From Desulfobacterales bacterium (GTDB taxonomy: Bacteria; Desulfobacterota; Desulfobacteria; Desulfobacterales; C00003060): DNA of 55,848 nt. Positions 25,683 to 33,787 of this stretch are shown here, piece after piece. The translations under genes were made by a program, and so were the position numbers. The notes under the pieces are model-generated. The model saw only the letters and a program-made list of their open reading frames with translations, did no database searches and was not told the DNA's origin. The DNA lies in contig JAUWXF010000006.1 of NCBI GenBank assembly GCA_030616475.1, positions 1 to 55,848 of the forward strand, written 5' to 3'. Positions within the stretch are counted from its first letter, which is position 1. Each line of letters begins with the position of its first letter.

Positions 25683-28286
25683 CTATTTCCCGATCTCCAC
25701 AAAAGACTCAATCCCTTTCAACATGTCTTTGTAATACCAGTCCACCATTTTGTCATTGTACATCACCATATCCATCTGTCGTGTGTGGACAATGACATGT
25801 CCCAGGACCTTTAGGCGTTGCTCCAAGAAAGCCCGTTCATGAGCCTCAATGCGGGCAAAGATAGCGTCATCTCTCACCTCAACACGGAAATCAAACTCCT
25901 CCAGAATCCTTGAGATGAAGGCGGCTCTTCTGTTCTTCCGCCCAGCATCAGCGCCGCCCCCCTTAAAGATAAAGGTTATGTAATTCTGGGTTTCCTGATC
26001 TCCGAGATATGCCTCTGTAGTAGAAAAATGGAAACCGAGGCGCATGCTGACGTTACAAAAGTGTTTCGAGAGAACTATATAATTCTTGTCCACTAAATAC
26101 GATGCTGCATCAGGATCCGTTGCCGATCCAGCCAACACGGATAGAAAACCCTTGGTATCCATGGGTGGAGGCCCTTTCCATGCCACCGCGGTCATGCCTT
26201 CCCATAAGGCCTGCATCGGTATGGAAACAATCTCATCAGGTTGTAATGTGTTTCCCTTAATGCCCGGCCTGAGACCATCCTCAAGATCAATGACCAGCCA
26301 TTCTAATGGAATCTTGCTGCTACGGAGCTTTCTGGCTGATTTTTCCGAAATATAGGTGTTCGCACCAAAGTCAAACATCTCCTTTAGCGCCATCTCGTGC
26401 GAAAATCGTGTAATGTCGTGAAAGGTCCGGCAATTTTTCGCTTTAAAGTCATGGGCCCTCGGGTCTGTCATGTACAGGGGGGTAATCTCTTTCAACATCG
26501 TGCGAAGGCGCTCAAGGATCGGAGAATCCTCAACCCCCTGGCCTTGCTCGCCAAGCTTTATGAGCCGAGCAACTTCTCCCTCATAGACACGGCCGTAAAT
26601 CCCGTCAACAGTGACCGCCATGCCGTCACGCAGAACCCCTGTGGCATCTTTCGCGCCGAAGATTGCGGGAACACGCCGCTCTCTTGCAACAGTGGCCAGG
26701 TGTCCTAAGACAGAGCCAGTATCCGAAATCAGCGCACATGCCTTTTCTAAGATTACCGCATATTCGGGGTGGGCCTGTCTTATGACCAACACTCCCCCTT
26801 CGGGGAAATCGGCCATGGCCTTTTCATCTCGCAACTGGCGCACCGGTCCTGCTGCCACGCCGCGGGAGGCTATCTTGCCCTCATCGAGTAACACTTTGTG
26901 CCCCTCGATACGCCTGGGCCTCTCCGGAAGTGTCTCTCTCCACAGATGACACGCACGAAGGGGCCTTGACTGCAAGACATAAAAACTGCCTTTCCGGTCT
27001 ACGGCCCATTCAGCATCCTGAGGGGCTCCGAAATGGGCTTCCAGCTCCCTGACAAAATCCTTCAGTCTCAGTGCTTGCTCGTCACTAAGGCACGATGTTT
27101 CTTCCAAATGGTCAGGAACCGCGACCTCTTCTGTTCCGCCACTGGCAAGCGCGTACATCATGACTTTTTGCCTGTCCTGTTTCTGACGCGAGATTGTGTA
27201 TTCTTCTCCCTCCGTCGCCTTTGGCTTGACCCTGAACGTCTCCGGAGGGACTATGCCCCCCACCGCATAATTTCCCAGTCCCCAGACTGAATTTATAAGG
27301 ACTGCATCTTCCTCCAAGTTGCCTGGATCACGAGAGTAGACTATACCGCTCGATGCAGCATCAATCATCTGGACGACCCCTACAGCCATGGCCATCTCTT
27401 CCACACTAAATCCTTTGTCCTTGTGGTAAAAGAGAGCCCTTGGCGTAAACTGGCTCGAAATGACATTTTTGTACGCCTCGATGAGATTGTCCATTGTGAC
27501 ATTCAGCACAGTGCTGTACTGGCCGGCAAAACTGGCCATAATATCTTCGTGGACAGCACTGCTGCGAACAGATACGCAGAGCGAGGCTTCTCCGGTTTTC
27601 CTCTTCATTTCTTCAAATGCCAGGAATATGGCCTCTTGAAGGTCAACGGGAACCGCGGCTTGCTGCACGAGCCTCTGCATTTGGCGGCTCGCATCCTCCA
27701 GGGCAGCATAGTCTCGAATATCCACCTTGCTGCACTTCTCTATCAAGATGGATTCAATCTGGGCATATCTTACAAAGCTCTGATAGGCAAACGTGCTGAC
27801 CGCAAAGGCATGAGGCACAGGCAGGCCAATACTGTTGGCCACTTCGCCCAAAAAGGCCATCTTTCCCCCACACGCGGACACCATATCCTGATGAATGGAC
27901 TCAAGATGAAGCACATAATCGGTTTCCGGGATGGCAACTCTCCGATGAGGGATCTCTTGTACGACCTTGTTGACACGTTCATAGGCAACGCTCAGATCTT
28001 TGTACTTGTTATCAGATAGGAGGTTTAGACTATCTATCATCTGTCTAATATTTCCTGCAAGGCACCGGTACGAAGATAGCACGTAGGCCGTGTCGAATAC
28101 AAAAGTGCCGCTTGCCTTTTCCTGCATATCCCCAATAGTCGCAAGGGCAGCATTGTTGCTGTTGAGGAGTTCCTGGAAGGCTTTATATTTTCGGGTGAAT
28201 ACGGCCTTTTCGTCTACGCCCTTCAGGGCCTTTTGACGCCTTTTTTTGCTGAAAAACGGAAACACAGGATACCTCATCTGGCTCAA
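25683..28286 (-). CDS. PPDK-type ATP-grasp and phosphohistidine swivel protein, paralogue PEP1
   Basis: The 867-residue protein starts with a helical domain (about 1-130). A pyruvate-phosphate-dikinase N-terminal ATP-grasp domain follows (about 135-460), with the typical blocks GGKMAFLGEV, VRSSAVHED..ASFAGQ, SGIVYSRDPGN and LQSRPL. The mobile domain (about 480-575) has the phospho-acceptor H529 in GSVLGHLATVARERR. The last 270 residues are not the PEP-binding barrel. They hold FHDITRFSHE, a glycine patch FKGGGAD and VHTRQMDM. The protein should therefore move phosphate from ATP to histidine and then to an unknown acceptor. The start is a weak TTG. An ATG at 28277 is possible. It sits between a CBS gene and a Cache kinase in one operon. 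Confidence 0.88.
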   Translation of the reverse strand: MSQMRYPVFPFFSKKRRQKALKGVDEKAVFTRKYKAFQELLNSNNAALATIGDMQEKASGTFVFDTAYVLSSYRCLAGNIRQMIDSLNLLSDNKYKDLSVAYERVNKVVQEIPHRRVAIPETDYVLHLESIHQDMVSACGGKMAFLGEVANSIGLPVPHAFAVSTFAYQSFVRYAQIESILIEKCSKVDIRDYAALEDASRQMQRLVQQAAVPVDLQEAIFLAFEEMKRKTGEASLCVSVRSSAVHEDIMASFAGQYSTVLNVTMDNLIEAYKNVISSQFTPRALFYHKDKGFSVEEMAMAVGVVQMIDAASSGIVYSRDPGNLEEDAVLINSVWGLGNYAVGGIVPPETFRVKPKATEGEEYTISRQKQDRQKVMMYALASGGTEEVAVPDHLEETSCLSDEQALRLKDFVRELEAHFGAPQDAEWAVDRKGSFYVLQSRPLRACHLWRETLPERPRRIEGHKVLLDEGKIASRGVAAGPVRQLRDEKAMADFPEGGVLVIRQAHPEYAVILEKACALISDTGSVLGHLATVARERRVPAIFGAKDATGVLRDGMAVTVDGIYGRVYEGEVARLIKLGEQGQGVEDSPILERLRTMLKEITPLYMTDPRAHDFKAKNCRTFHDITRFSHEMALKEMFDFGANTYISEKSARKLRSSKIPLEWLVIDLEDGLRPGIKGNTLQPDEIVSIPMQALWEGMTAVAWKGPPPMDTKGFLSVLAGSATDPDAASYLVDKNYIVLSKHFCNVSMRLGFHFSTTEAYLGDQETQNYITFIFKGGGADAGRKNRRAAFISRILEEFDFRVEVRDDAIFARIEAHERAFLEQRLKVLGHVIVHTRQMDMVMYNDKMVDWYYKDMLKGIESFVEIGK

Positions 28287-28292
28287 TTGGCA

Positions 28293-28769
28293 TTATAACT
28301 TCAACACAGCATTGGTTATTTCATGAAAGAGATCTCCCATATTTACCACACCAATCAACTTGCCCCCTTCCACGACCGGCAGAAGATATGTATCTTCAAT
28401 CAGCATGATGTGGGAAGCCTTTAAAATGCTGTCTTCGGCATCAATCGTGGCCGTGGCCTCGGACATGAACTCCTTGATGGGCCGGGCAAGCCGTTTTTCA
28501 CTCCCTGATTTCAACAGGTCGTCCCAGAATATGGGAACACCCTCCTCGTAGTGCCGGGCAAATTTGGGCTCCAAGCCCTTTAATATGTCCCTCTGCCTTA
28601 GCATGCCCACGAGCTTGTATGCCTCGTCAAAAACAAGCACCGTGTCGTGGCCGCTTCTAAAGGCGACATTAAGTTGGACAATCGCCTCCTTGAGGGTCCC
28701 CCAATAAGGCATATGAGGGTAATCGCTGAGGGGAATGACCAGATCCTTGACCCTTTTTTCTGTTTGCAT
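28293..28769 (-). CDS. Tandem CBS-domain protein
   Basis: The 158-residue protein holds a pair of CBS motifs, one around residues 20-65 (VAFRSGHDTVLVFDEAYKLVGMLRQRDIL) and one around 100-150 (EDSILKASHIMLIEDTYLLPVVEGGKLIGVVNMGDLF), described here as two blocks. Such a pair forms a Bateman module that binds AMP, ADP, ATP or S-adenosylmethionine and reports energy status. AGGAGG precedes the ATG. Six bases separate its stop from PEP1, so it probably regulates or senses for PEP1. It is the first gene of the minus-strand operon CBS-PEP1-kinase-receiver. Confidence 0.9.
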   Translation of the reverse strand: MQTEKRVKDLVIPLSDYPHMPYWGTLKEAIVQLNVAFRSGHDTVLVFDEAYKLVGMLRQRDILKGLEPKFARHYEEGVPIFWDDLLKSGSEKRLARPIKEFMSEATATIDAEDSILKASHIMLIEDTYLLPVVEGGKLIGVVNMGDLFHEITNAVLKL

Positions 28770-28828
28770 GTTTCCTCCTAAACGTCGGGGATTTGCGCCA
28801 TTGCATTACCACGTCGCAGTCTTCTTGA

Positions 28829-29137
28829 CTACTTTTCAGCCTGTTCTCGCATCCTTTTGTGCGTTTGGATCAGGTCCAATAACTCTTGACTCGGTTCCAG
28901 GTTGTGGGCCTTATTCAAGGCGAGCAACTCGTTTCCATACTCTTCGACTGATTTGCAAAACTTGACAATCTCTTCAGAATCTTTGGCAACGGTTGCCTTA
29001 TTCTTGGCCTCGGTGATTTTCTCGGTCAATAACTTCCCTTTCTGTGCAAACTTCTCATTACAGGAAACGCACAAACCCGTATCCGCTTCGATTTTCAGGA
29101 AAAGGCCTTTCTTGCCGCACTTTTTACACTTGGCCAT
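28829..29137 (-). CDS. Small zinc-ribbon protein with helical tail
   Basis: The 102-residue protein begins with a four-cysteine zinc ribbon (CKKCGKKGLF, then CVSC near residue 23). The rest is a charged helical region that could form a coiled coil. No enzyme motif is visible. AAAGGAG precedes the ATG. It lies upstream of the CBS-PEP1 operon on the same strand with 59 bases between, so it could be the operon's first gene or independent. I do not recognise a specific function. Confidence 0.82.
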   Translation of the reverse strand: MAKCKKCGKKGLFLKIEADTGLCVSCNEKFAQKGKLLTEKITEAKNKATVAKDSEEIVKFCKSVEEYGNELLALNKAHNLEPSQELLDLIQTHKRMREQAEK

Positions 29138-29207
29138 CGTATTCTCCTTTAGAAAAATACTATCAAAAAATCTGTCAATGTCAAAATCTGTTCATCCCGT
29201 AGCACTT

Positions 29208-29386
29208 AACCCGGATAAACCGGAATTGAGGGATTGCGAATTGAGGAATTTAGGAATTGAATGTCAGGTGCTCATTTTACTAATCCCTAAATCCCTAAAT
29301 CCCTAAATTTATTTGTCAGTAGCGAAAACATAAGTTTGAAAATATTTTCTGCCATAAAAAACACGAACTTCACAATTAACGGACTA
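29208..29386 (+). repeat. Family C repeat, copy 1
   Basis: It runs from AACCCGGATAAACCGG to CACAATTAACGGACTA. Inside, heptamer units of GAATTGAGG type (29221-29260) face TAATCCCTAAATCCC units (29280-29312). Copies 2 (51601-51846) and 3 (48634-48811, inverted) share both ends. The stop codon of the SLC13 gene is within its last bases. Confidence 0.8.
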
Positions 29387-30994
29387 ATGGGCGCCTGCTT
29401 CCATCACACCCGTGGCCGTCTCAAGTATCCATTCAGGGAATCCGACCACATTATAGACGCCCAAAAACCCGACGACCCAGAGCACGGCCATGGAAAGAAG
29501 AAAGAGTATAAAGCCGTATTTCACAAAATCCATGGGATGAATCATCTTCTCGCCTGTATCCGGATAGATACCCAGACCATAAACAATGGCGTTATTCGGT
29601 GTGCCCACGATCAAGAAATGGGCAAAGGAGGTGGCAAAGGCCACGGCCAGGCCCACTGCCCAGGGCTCGCCTGCAACGCCTGTCATGATCCCCATGGGAA
29701 TCACAATCGGCCCCAGCAGCGCGGTGGTGCCTGCGTCAGACATAAAGTTGGTCATCAAACCGGACAGACCGGAAAGCCCGACCCAGAGGCCAAAGCCCTG
29801 GTTCATGCCAACAGATCCAAGAATATTCAAAAATGACTGGGCCAGCCACAGGGCCGCTCCGGTTTCCTTGAGAAGAGCACCCAGGGTCAGGGCACCGCAG
29901 TACATGAACCAGGCATCCCAGGATATGCCTCCCAGGATCTTTTTCCAGTCCGTGGTCTTAAACACAACCGGGATCAAGAGTGCCAGGAGCGAGGGGCCTC
30001 CGAGTCCCAGCTCCTCCCCGCCCACGATCCACAGGAACAGGATCAGGAGAAGCATCCCAAAGGTAACATACTCCGCGTAAGTCATCTTGCCCATCTTTCT
30101 GGTTTCTTCCTTGATGGCTGCCAGTCCCGGGGTCAAATCTTTGGTCTTGATCTTTCTGCCAAACAGAGCCAACATGTAAACAGCTACCATTACTCCCAGG
30201 ATCGGCACCATGGGGAGCCCGTATTGCATCCATGTGAAGAAGTCCATGGGTACATTATATTCACTCCAGAATCCCATCATGATCACGTTACGGCCACCTG
30301 CCGCAGGCGAACCAACCCCGCCAACGTTCAAGGCATAGCAGAGGGTAAAAAGCAAGAATTTTGCGAGAGCTGGATCGTGTTCGATCTTTCCCCCCTTGCT
30401 CTTGGCCGATACAGCACCAAAATAGACCGCTGCCATCACCGGGGTCATGAACGCACACATGGCATGGGCCGAGATGAAAGAACCCACAATTGACATGCTT
30501 ATGCACAAAACGAAGATAGGAACTAAGAACCCTTTAGTCCACCCCAGGAGCCAACTCGCCAGGCGCTTGTGCAATCCAACGTCTACAACGGCTACACCCA
30601 TGGCCAGCACACCGAGCAGGAACATGGGGGCATCGCCCGCAAAGGTCTTGCCGATCATTTTGCGGGGAAGAAGGTGAAGAAAATAGGCCAGAGTGGGCAT
30701 TAGAATCCCCGTCAACCCGATCGGCAGGGCCTCGGTGGCAAAATAGATAATCGCCATGGGGATGATCCCGAGCACAATCATGGCTTTGTCGGCAGCCTCC
30801 TTCGCGTCATGGGCCACCTCCCATTCAATCATCTTTTTGGCAAACCCATATTTTTCTACGACGTCGACAACACTCTGCGGTGTGGGCAAGATAAACCCAA
30901 CCAGTACAAAAATACCCGCCCCAATACAGATCCACAACAGCTTATTGGCCAGGATTCCTCCTCCACCTACACCATTTTCGATTTCGTGACTCAT
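29384..30994 (-). CDS. SLC13/DASS-type anion permease
   Basis: This permease of 536 residues has about twelve membrane helices. It belongs to the divalent anion:sodium symporter superfamily, which carries sulfate, di- and tricarboxylates or phosphate. The second family signature is recognisable near the C-terminus (GTPNNAIVYGLG). The usual SNT motifs are altered: the first half has SAHAMCAFMTPVM and GGVGSPAAGGRN where others have SNTATTAMMLP and GGTGTLIGTPPN. Substrate choice may therefore differ, and sulfate is plausible but unproven. GAGGAGGG precedes the ATG at 30994. A sigma54-type promoter (31089-31105) lies upstream, and the divergent gene encodes a sigma54 activator. Confidence 0.88.
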   Translation of the reverse strand: MSHEIENGVGGGGILANKLLWICIGAGIFVLVGFILPTPQSVVDVVEKYGFAKKMIEWEVAHDAKEAADKAMIVLGIIPMAIIYFATEALPIGLTGILMPTLAYFLHLLPRKMIGKTFAGDAPMFLLGVLAMGVAVVDVGLHKRLASWLLGWTKGFLVPIFVLCISMSIVGSFISAHAMCAFMTPVMAAVYFGAVSAKSKGGKIEHDPALAKFLLFTLCYALNVGGVGSPAAGGRNVIMMGFWSEYNVPMDFFTWMQYGLPMVPILGVMVAVYMLALFGRKIKTKDLTPGLAAIKEETRKMGKMTYAEYVTFGMLLLILFLWIVGGEELGLGGPSLLALLIPVVFKTTDWKKILGGISWDAWFMYCGALTLGALLKETGAALWLAQSFLNILGSVGMNQGFGLWVGLSGLSGLMTNFMSDAGTTALLGPIVIPMGIMTGVAGEPWAVGLAVAFATSFAHFLIVGTPNNAIVYGLGIYPDTGEKMIHPMDFVKYGFILFLLSMAVLWVVGFLGVYNVVGFPEWILETATGVMEAGAH

Positions 30995-31088
30995 ACAAAA
31001 CCCTCCTCGTTAGATACGTCTCAGAAATCTTACAACCTGTCGAAATACCAGAACTTTTAGTTGCAGTTCACAGTTTAGTGTTATAGAC

Positions 31089-31105
31089 AGCAAAAGATAT
31101 ACCAA
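31089..31105 (-). promoter_or_regulatory. Sigma54 (-24/-12) promoter of the SLC13 gene
   Basis: On the minus strand the sequence is TTGGTATATCTTTTGCT. GG and GC are separated by exactly ten bases and the -12 box TTGCT is perfect. The predicted start is about 80 bases before the SLC13 ATG. Confidence 0.6.
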
Positions 31106-31200
31106 TCCCGGAAAATCGGCTCGTCTGATAATAACCTATTGTTATTTAATGCTTTTTCGTTTTTGAGCAGCTTGCAGAAAGCGACTCCAGACAGATAATC

Positions 31201-31218
31201 TTGGCAAACTTTTGCCAA
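31201..31218. promoter_or_regulatory. Palindromic upstream activator site candidate
   Basis: TTGGCAAACTTTTGCCAA is an 18 bp near-perfect palindrome (TTGGCAAA with TTTGCCAA). A half site TTTGCCGA follows at 31231-31238. It is about 100 bp upstream of the SLC13 -24 box and 76 bp before the activator gene, a usual place for an enhancer of a sigma54 activator. Confidence 0.5.
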
Positions 31219-31255
31219 AAGAAACAAGAGTTTGCCGATTCAAAGATGAATCTGT

Positions 31256-31284
31256 TTGACACTCAGAGGGTATTGTTGTTAAAT
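31256..31284 (+). promoter_or_regulatory. Sigma70-type promoter of the 31294 activator gene
   Basis: TTGACA at 31256-31261 and TTAAAT at 31279-31284 are 17 bases apart. Transcription would start only a few bases before the ATG at 31294, and no ribosome-binding site is seen, so the message may be leaderless. Confidence 0.5.
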
Positions 31285-31293
31285 ATATAAATT

Positions 31294-32247
31294 ATGCAGC
31301 AGTTTATCCTAAGTTCTGATGTGATGCGCTCCATCATGAAGGTCGTGCATCAAGTGGCCAAATACGATGTGAATGTGCTCCTTACAGGGGAAAGTGGCAC
31401 GGGCAAGGAATTGCTTGCCAGGATCATCCACCTGCAAAGCCCCAGGGCTCAAAAGCCTTTTGTACCGGTGAACTGCGGCATCCTATCAGGTCTTATGTTT
31501 GAGGACAAGCTATTCGGGCATGAAAAAGGATCATTCACAGGAGCCATTCGTCGAGAAAAGGGCTGCTTTGAAACGGCTGACAAAGGGACCCTGTTTCTGG
31601 ATGAGGTCTCCGAGGTCCCGGTAGAAAATCAGGTGGACTTCTTGAGGGTGTTGGAAGATTTTCGGTTCCTTCGGCTCGGAGGAAATGAGTTAATCGAGGT
31701 AGACGTTCGCATAATCTCGGCAACCAATAAAGACCTCAAAGACCAGGTCAAGAAGGGGCTATTTCGACAGGACCTCTTTTACCGCCTTCAGGTGGTCCCC
31801 ATACACATACCCCCTTTGAGAGACAGAAAGGTGGTTATCCACAAGATGGTGGGGCATTTCCTGGATCAATTGGCTACCACTTATAAGAAACCAAAGCCCA
31901 CGGTGACACCAGAGGTGATCGACGTCTTCTGCCACTATGATTGGCCCGGAAATGTGAGGGAATTGAGAAACCTTTTAGAAAGGGTGTTTATTTTGAATAG
32001 CGGGGACGCGATCGGCTTGGAGCAACTTCCTTCTGATTTTCTCTGGCACTTTGAAGAGCTCCCCGCTATGGATCTCGCGGAAGTCAAAAGAAAGGCGGAA
32101 ACCAGGGCTATCCTGAACGTCTTGAATCGTATGCAGGGCGACAAGGAGCGTGCCGCAAAGACCCTCAATATCAGCCCACGAACCCTGAGATACAAACTGA
32201 ATCGCTATGGGATCAAGGTGGATCTGAAAGGCAACCTTTTGTCATGA
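31294..32247 (+). CDS. Sigma54 activator without sensory domain
   Basis: The 317-residue protein begins directly with the AAA+ domain. Walker A (GESGTGKEL) is at about 32-40, the sigma54-contact loop reads GSFTGA instead of GAFTGA, Walker B is TLFLDEVSEV, and the Fis-type helix-turn-helix at the end is GDKERAAKTLNISPRTLRYK. There is no receiver, GAF or PAS domain, so activity must be controlled by its level or by a separate protein, as for PspF and HrpR/S-type activators. It is divergent from the SLC13 gene and 22 bases upstream of a TSUP gene. Control of both transporter genes is likely. A start with no visible ribosome-binding site is odd. Confidence 0.9.
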   Translation: MQQFILSSDVMRSIMKVVHQVAKYDVNVLLTGESGTGKELLARIIHLQSPRAQKPFVPVNCGILSGLMFEDKLFGHEKGSFTGAIRREKGCFETADKGTLFLDEVSEVPVENQVDFLRVLEDFRFLRLGGNELIEVDVRIISATNKDLKDQVKKGLFRQDLFYRLQVVPIHIPPLRDRKVVIHKMVGHFLDQLATTYKKPKPTVTPEVIDVFCHYDWPGNVRELRNLLERVFILNSGDAIGLEQLPSDFLWHFEELPAMDLAEVKRKAETRAILNVLNRMQGDKERAAKTLNISPRTLRYKLNRYGIKVDLKGNLLS

Positions 32248-32269
32248 CAACGTTCCAGATAATGGAGAA

Positions 32270-33442
32270 ATGAAAGCCTGTCATATCGTTCTGATCTTGA
32301 TGTTTCTGGGTCTGACCCTCCCTCTTGGGCTCAGCAACCGCCATGCCATCTCGAAGGTATGGCGCACTTCTGCAGTCCAGATTTCGGCTGCCGCATCCGC
32401 TGTAGCGCCCGAACAGCCCGAACTTGCCTGGTACACCGTGAGGCTCCCTGTCCTCAAGCGACACTTCAACGTCTGGGTCCTTATCGCCATCGGTTTTTCC
32501 GTTGGCGTCCTGCGGCGGTTTTTCGGTATAGGAGGCGTATGTTTTGTGACTCCAGCCTTGAATATTTTTGGCTTTCCTATATCCCTGGCCATAGGGACCG
32601 ACCTTGCCCAGATGACTGCAAAAGCCTGTCTGAGGGCTATTAAAGATGGCTGGCGGGCGCATGTGGACACTAAACTTATTGTGCTGCTGATGATCGGTAT
32701 GGTCATGGGTATTGAAACAGGTGCCCGGACGGTTATGTGGCTTGCTGAGTTGAATATGGCCGGAACGGTGATCCGTATGGTTTATCTTGCTGTGCTCCTC
32801 GTGCTGGGTCTATTCATGATCATCGAATATAGGAAGGTTACCAGCGTGCAACATAATGGGACGTTTTTGGACCAGAGCTGGCTTCCGCCTCTTAATGAAG
32901 GCGGGACCGCCGTATCCAGGAGGCTCCAGGCCATGAAGCTTCCGCCTGTGGTCAATTTGTCGGCTTCTGGCGTTGGGGTCTCTCTATGGATCATTGTTGG
33001 CATTGCCTTTATGACCGGATGGCTCTTCGGGCTTTTGGGTGTGATAGGTGCCTTCTTGCCTTTACCGGCCATGATTTATGTAATGGGCATCCCGCCGGCC
33101 ATTGCCCTGGGAACCGATCTTTTTTGCACCGTTCTCTCAGGCAGTTACGGATCCCTGAGCTATGCTTTGAAGGGACAGGTGGAATTCATTGCTTTATTAT
33201 GGATTCTTCTTGGCACCCTTGTCGGCAGTCAGGCATGTACCCGCACTGCCCGTTATGTCCGGGGACCCGGCATTCGGCTCCTGTATGGTATTACCATGAT
33301 CACAGTTGGCTTGTCGGTTGTTCTCAAACAATTTAATGTCATTGCTCCGGCCCAGGTGGTATTACTTCTATCTATCCTCGCCCCTTGCGCTATTATCATC
33401 GTCAGGATGGCTAAGGGGTATGTACGAGACAGGCGCGAGTGA
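32270..33442 (+). CDS. TSUP family anion transporter, second copy
   Basis: The 390-residue protein is a second TauE/SafE-type transporter with eight to nine membrane helices. Its N-terminus is hydrophobic (VLILMFLGLTLPLG) and is followed by a soluble segment of about 45 residues before the core begins near residue 65. The inter-half loop carries RRLQAMKLPPVVNL, clearly related to KKLQSMKIPPTIKF of the first TSUP protein, but the histidine-rich part is absent. The glycine motif in the first half is altered (RRFFGIGGVCFVTPAL). GGAG lies very close to the ATG. It follows the activator gene by 22 bases and is probably in the same operon. Confidence 0.87.
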   Translation: MKACHIVLILMFLGLTLPLGLSNRHAISKVWRTSAVQISAAASAVAPEQPELAWYTVRLPVLKRHFNVWVLIAIGFSVGVLRRFFGIGGVCFVTPALNIFGFPISLAIGTDLAQMTAKACLRAIKDGWRAHVDTKLIVLLMIGMVMGIETGARTVMWLAELNMAGTVIRMVYLAVLLVLGLFMIIEYRKVTSVQHNGTFLDQSWLPPLNEGGTAVSRRLQAMKLPPVVNLSASGVGVSLWIIVGIAFMTGWLFGLLGVIGAFLPLPAMIYVMGIPPAIALGTDLFCTVLSGSYGSLSYALKGQVEFIALLWILLGTLVGSQACTRTARYVRGPGIRLLYGITMITVGLSVVLKQFNVIAPAQVVLLLSILAPCAIIIVRMAKGYVRDRRE

Positions 33443-33510
33443 GCCCTTGGTGGCACGACAGTGACAAAGGATTGTGGATAGATATGGCTTATTTTATTTA
33501 TTCCAAGTAA

Positions 33511-33752
33511 AATTCGAATATCGAAATACGAAATCCCTGGCCCAGACCTGGACTACATGGGCACCAAAATCATCTGGGGATGTCGCGCCAGGGCAGGCCG
33601 AAACAATATCGAATGACAGAAATTCAAATGACCGAAATAGACGGCTAAACAAACTGAAGTGAGCTAGGGTGCCTAAAGTTAATTGTTTCGAACATTTAGA
33701 AATTCGTATTTCGGATTTGTTTCGAGTTTCGGATTTCGTGCTTCGTATTTCC
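33511..33752. repeat. Family D composite repeat
   Basis: The left arm of CGAAATA-type units (33511-33534) faces a longer right arm (about 33697-33752) of ATTTCGG and TTTCGTA units. Family A copy 7 starts exactly at the left arm's end. Between copy and right arm is an AT-rich stretch similar to that in 16597-16680. Confidence 0.75.
33535..33599 (+). repeat. Family A repeat, copy 7
   Basis: It begins CCCTGGCCCAGACCTGG and ends GTCGCGCCAGGGCAGGCC, with a centre close to copies 2 and 4. Confidence 0.9.
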
Positions 33753-33787
33753 CGTTTATCCAGGTTAGGGTTTTGTGAGGCGTCGTC

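Larger units (their letters stand above)
33443..33787. other. Repeat-filled gap before PEP2
   Basis: Nearly all of this stretch is a family D composite repeat (33511-33752) with a central family A copy. The PEP2 gene starts 35 bases after its right arm. No gene and no clear promoter are seen. Confidence 0.7.

Noticed and set aside
25683-28286. Calling PEP1-3 ordinary PEP synthase or pyruvate phosphate dikinase
   Set aside because: The C-terminal PEP/pyruvate-binding barrel motifs are missing. Only the ATP-grasp and swivel domains match.
29280-29312. Telomere-like CCCTAAA repeats
   Set aside because: It is only four units inside a family C element with a partly complementary arm. It is another short-unit array and not a chromosome end.
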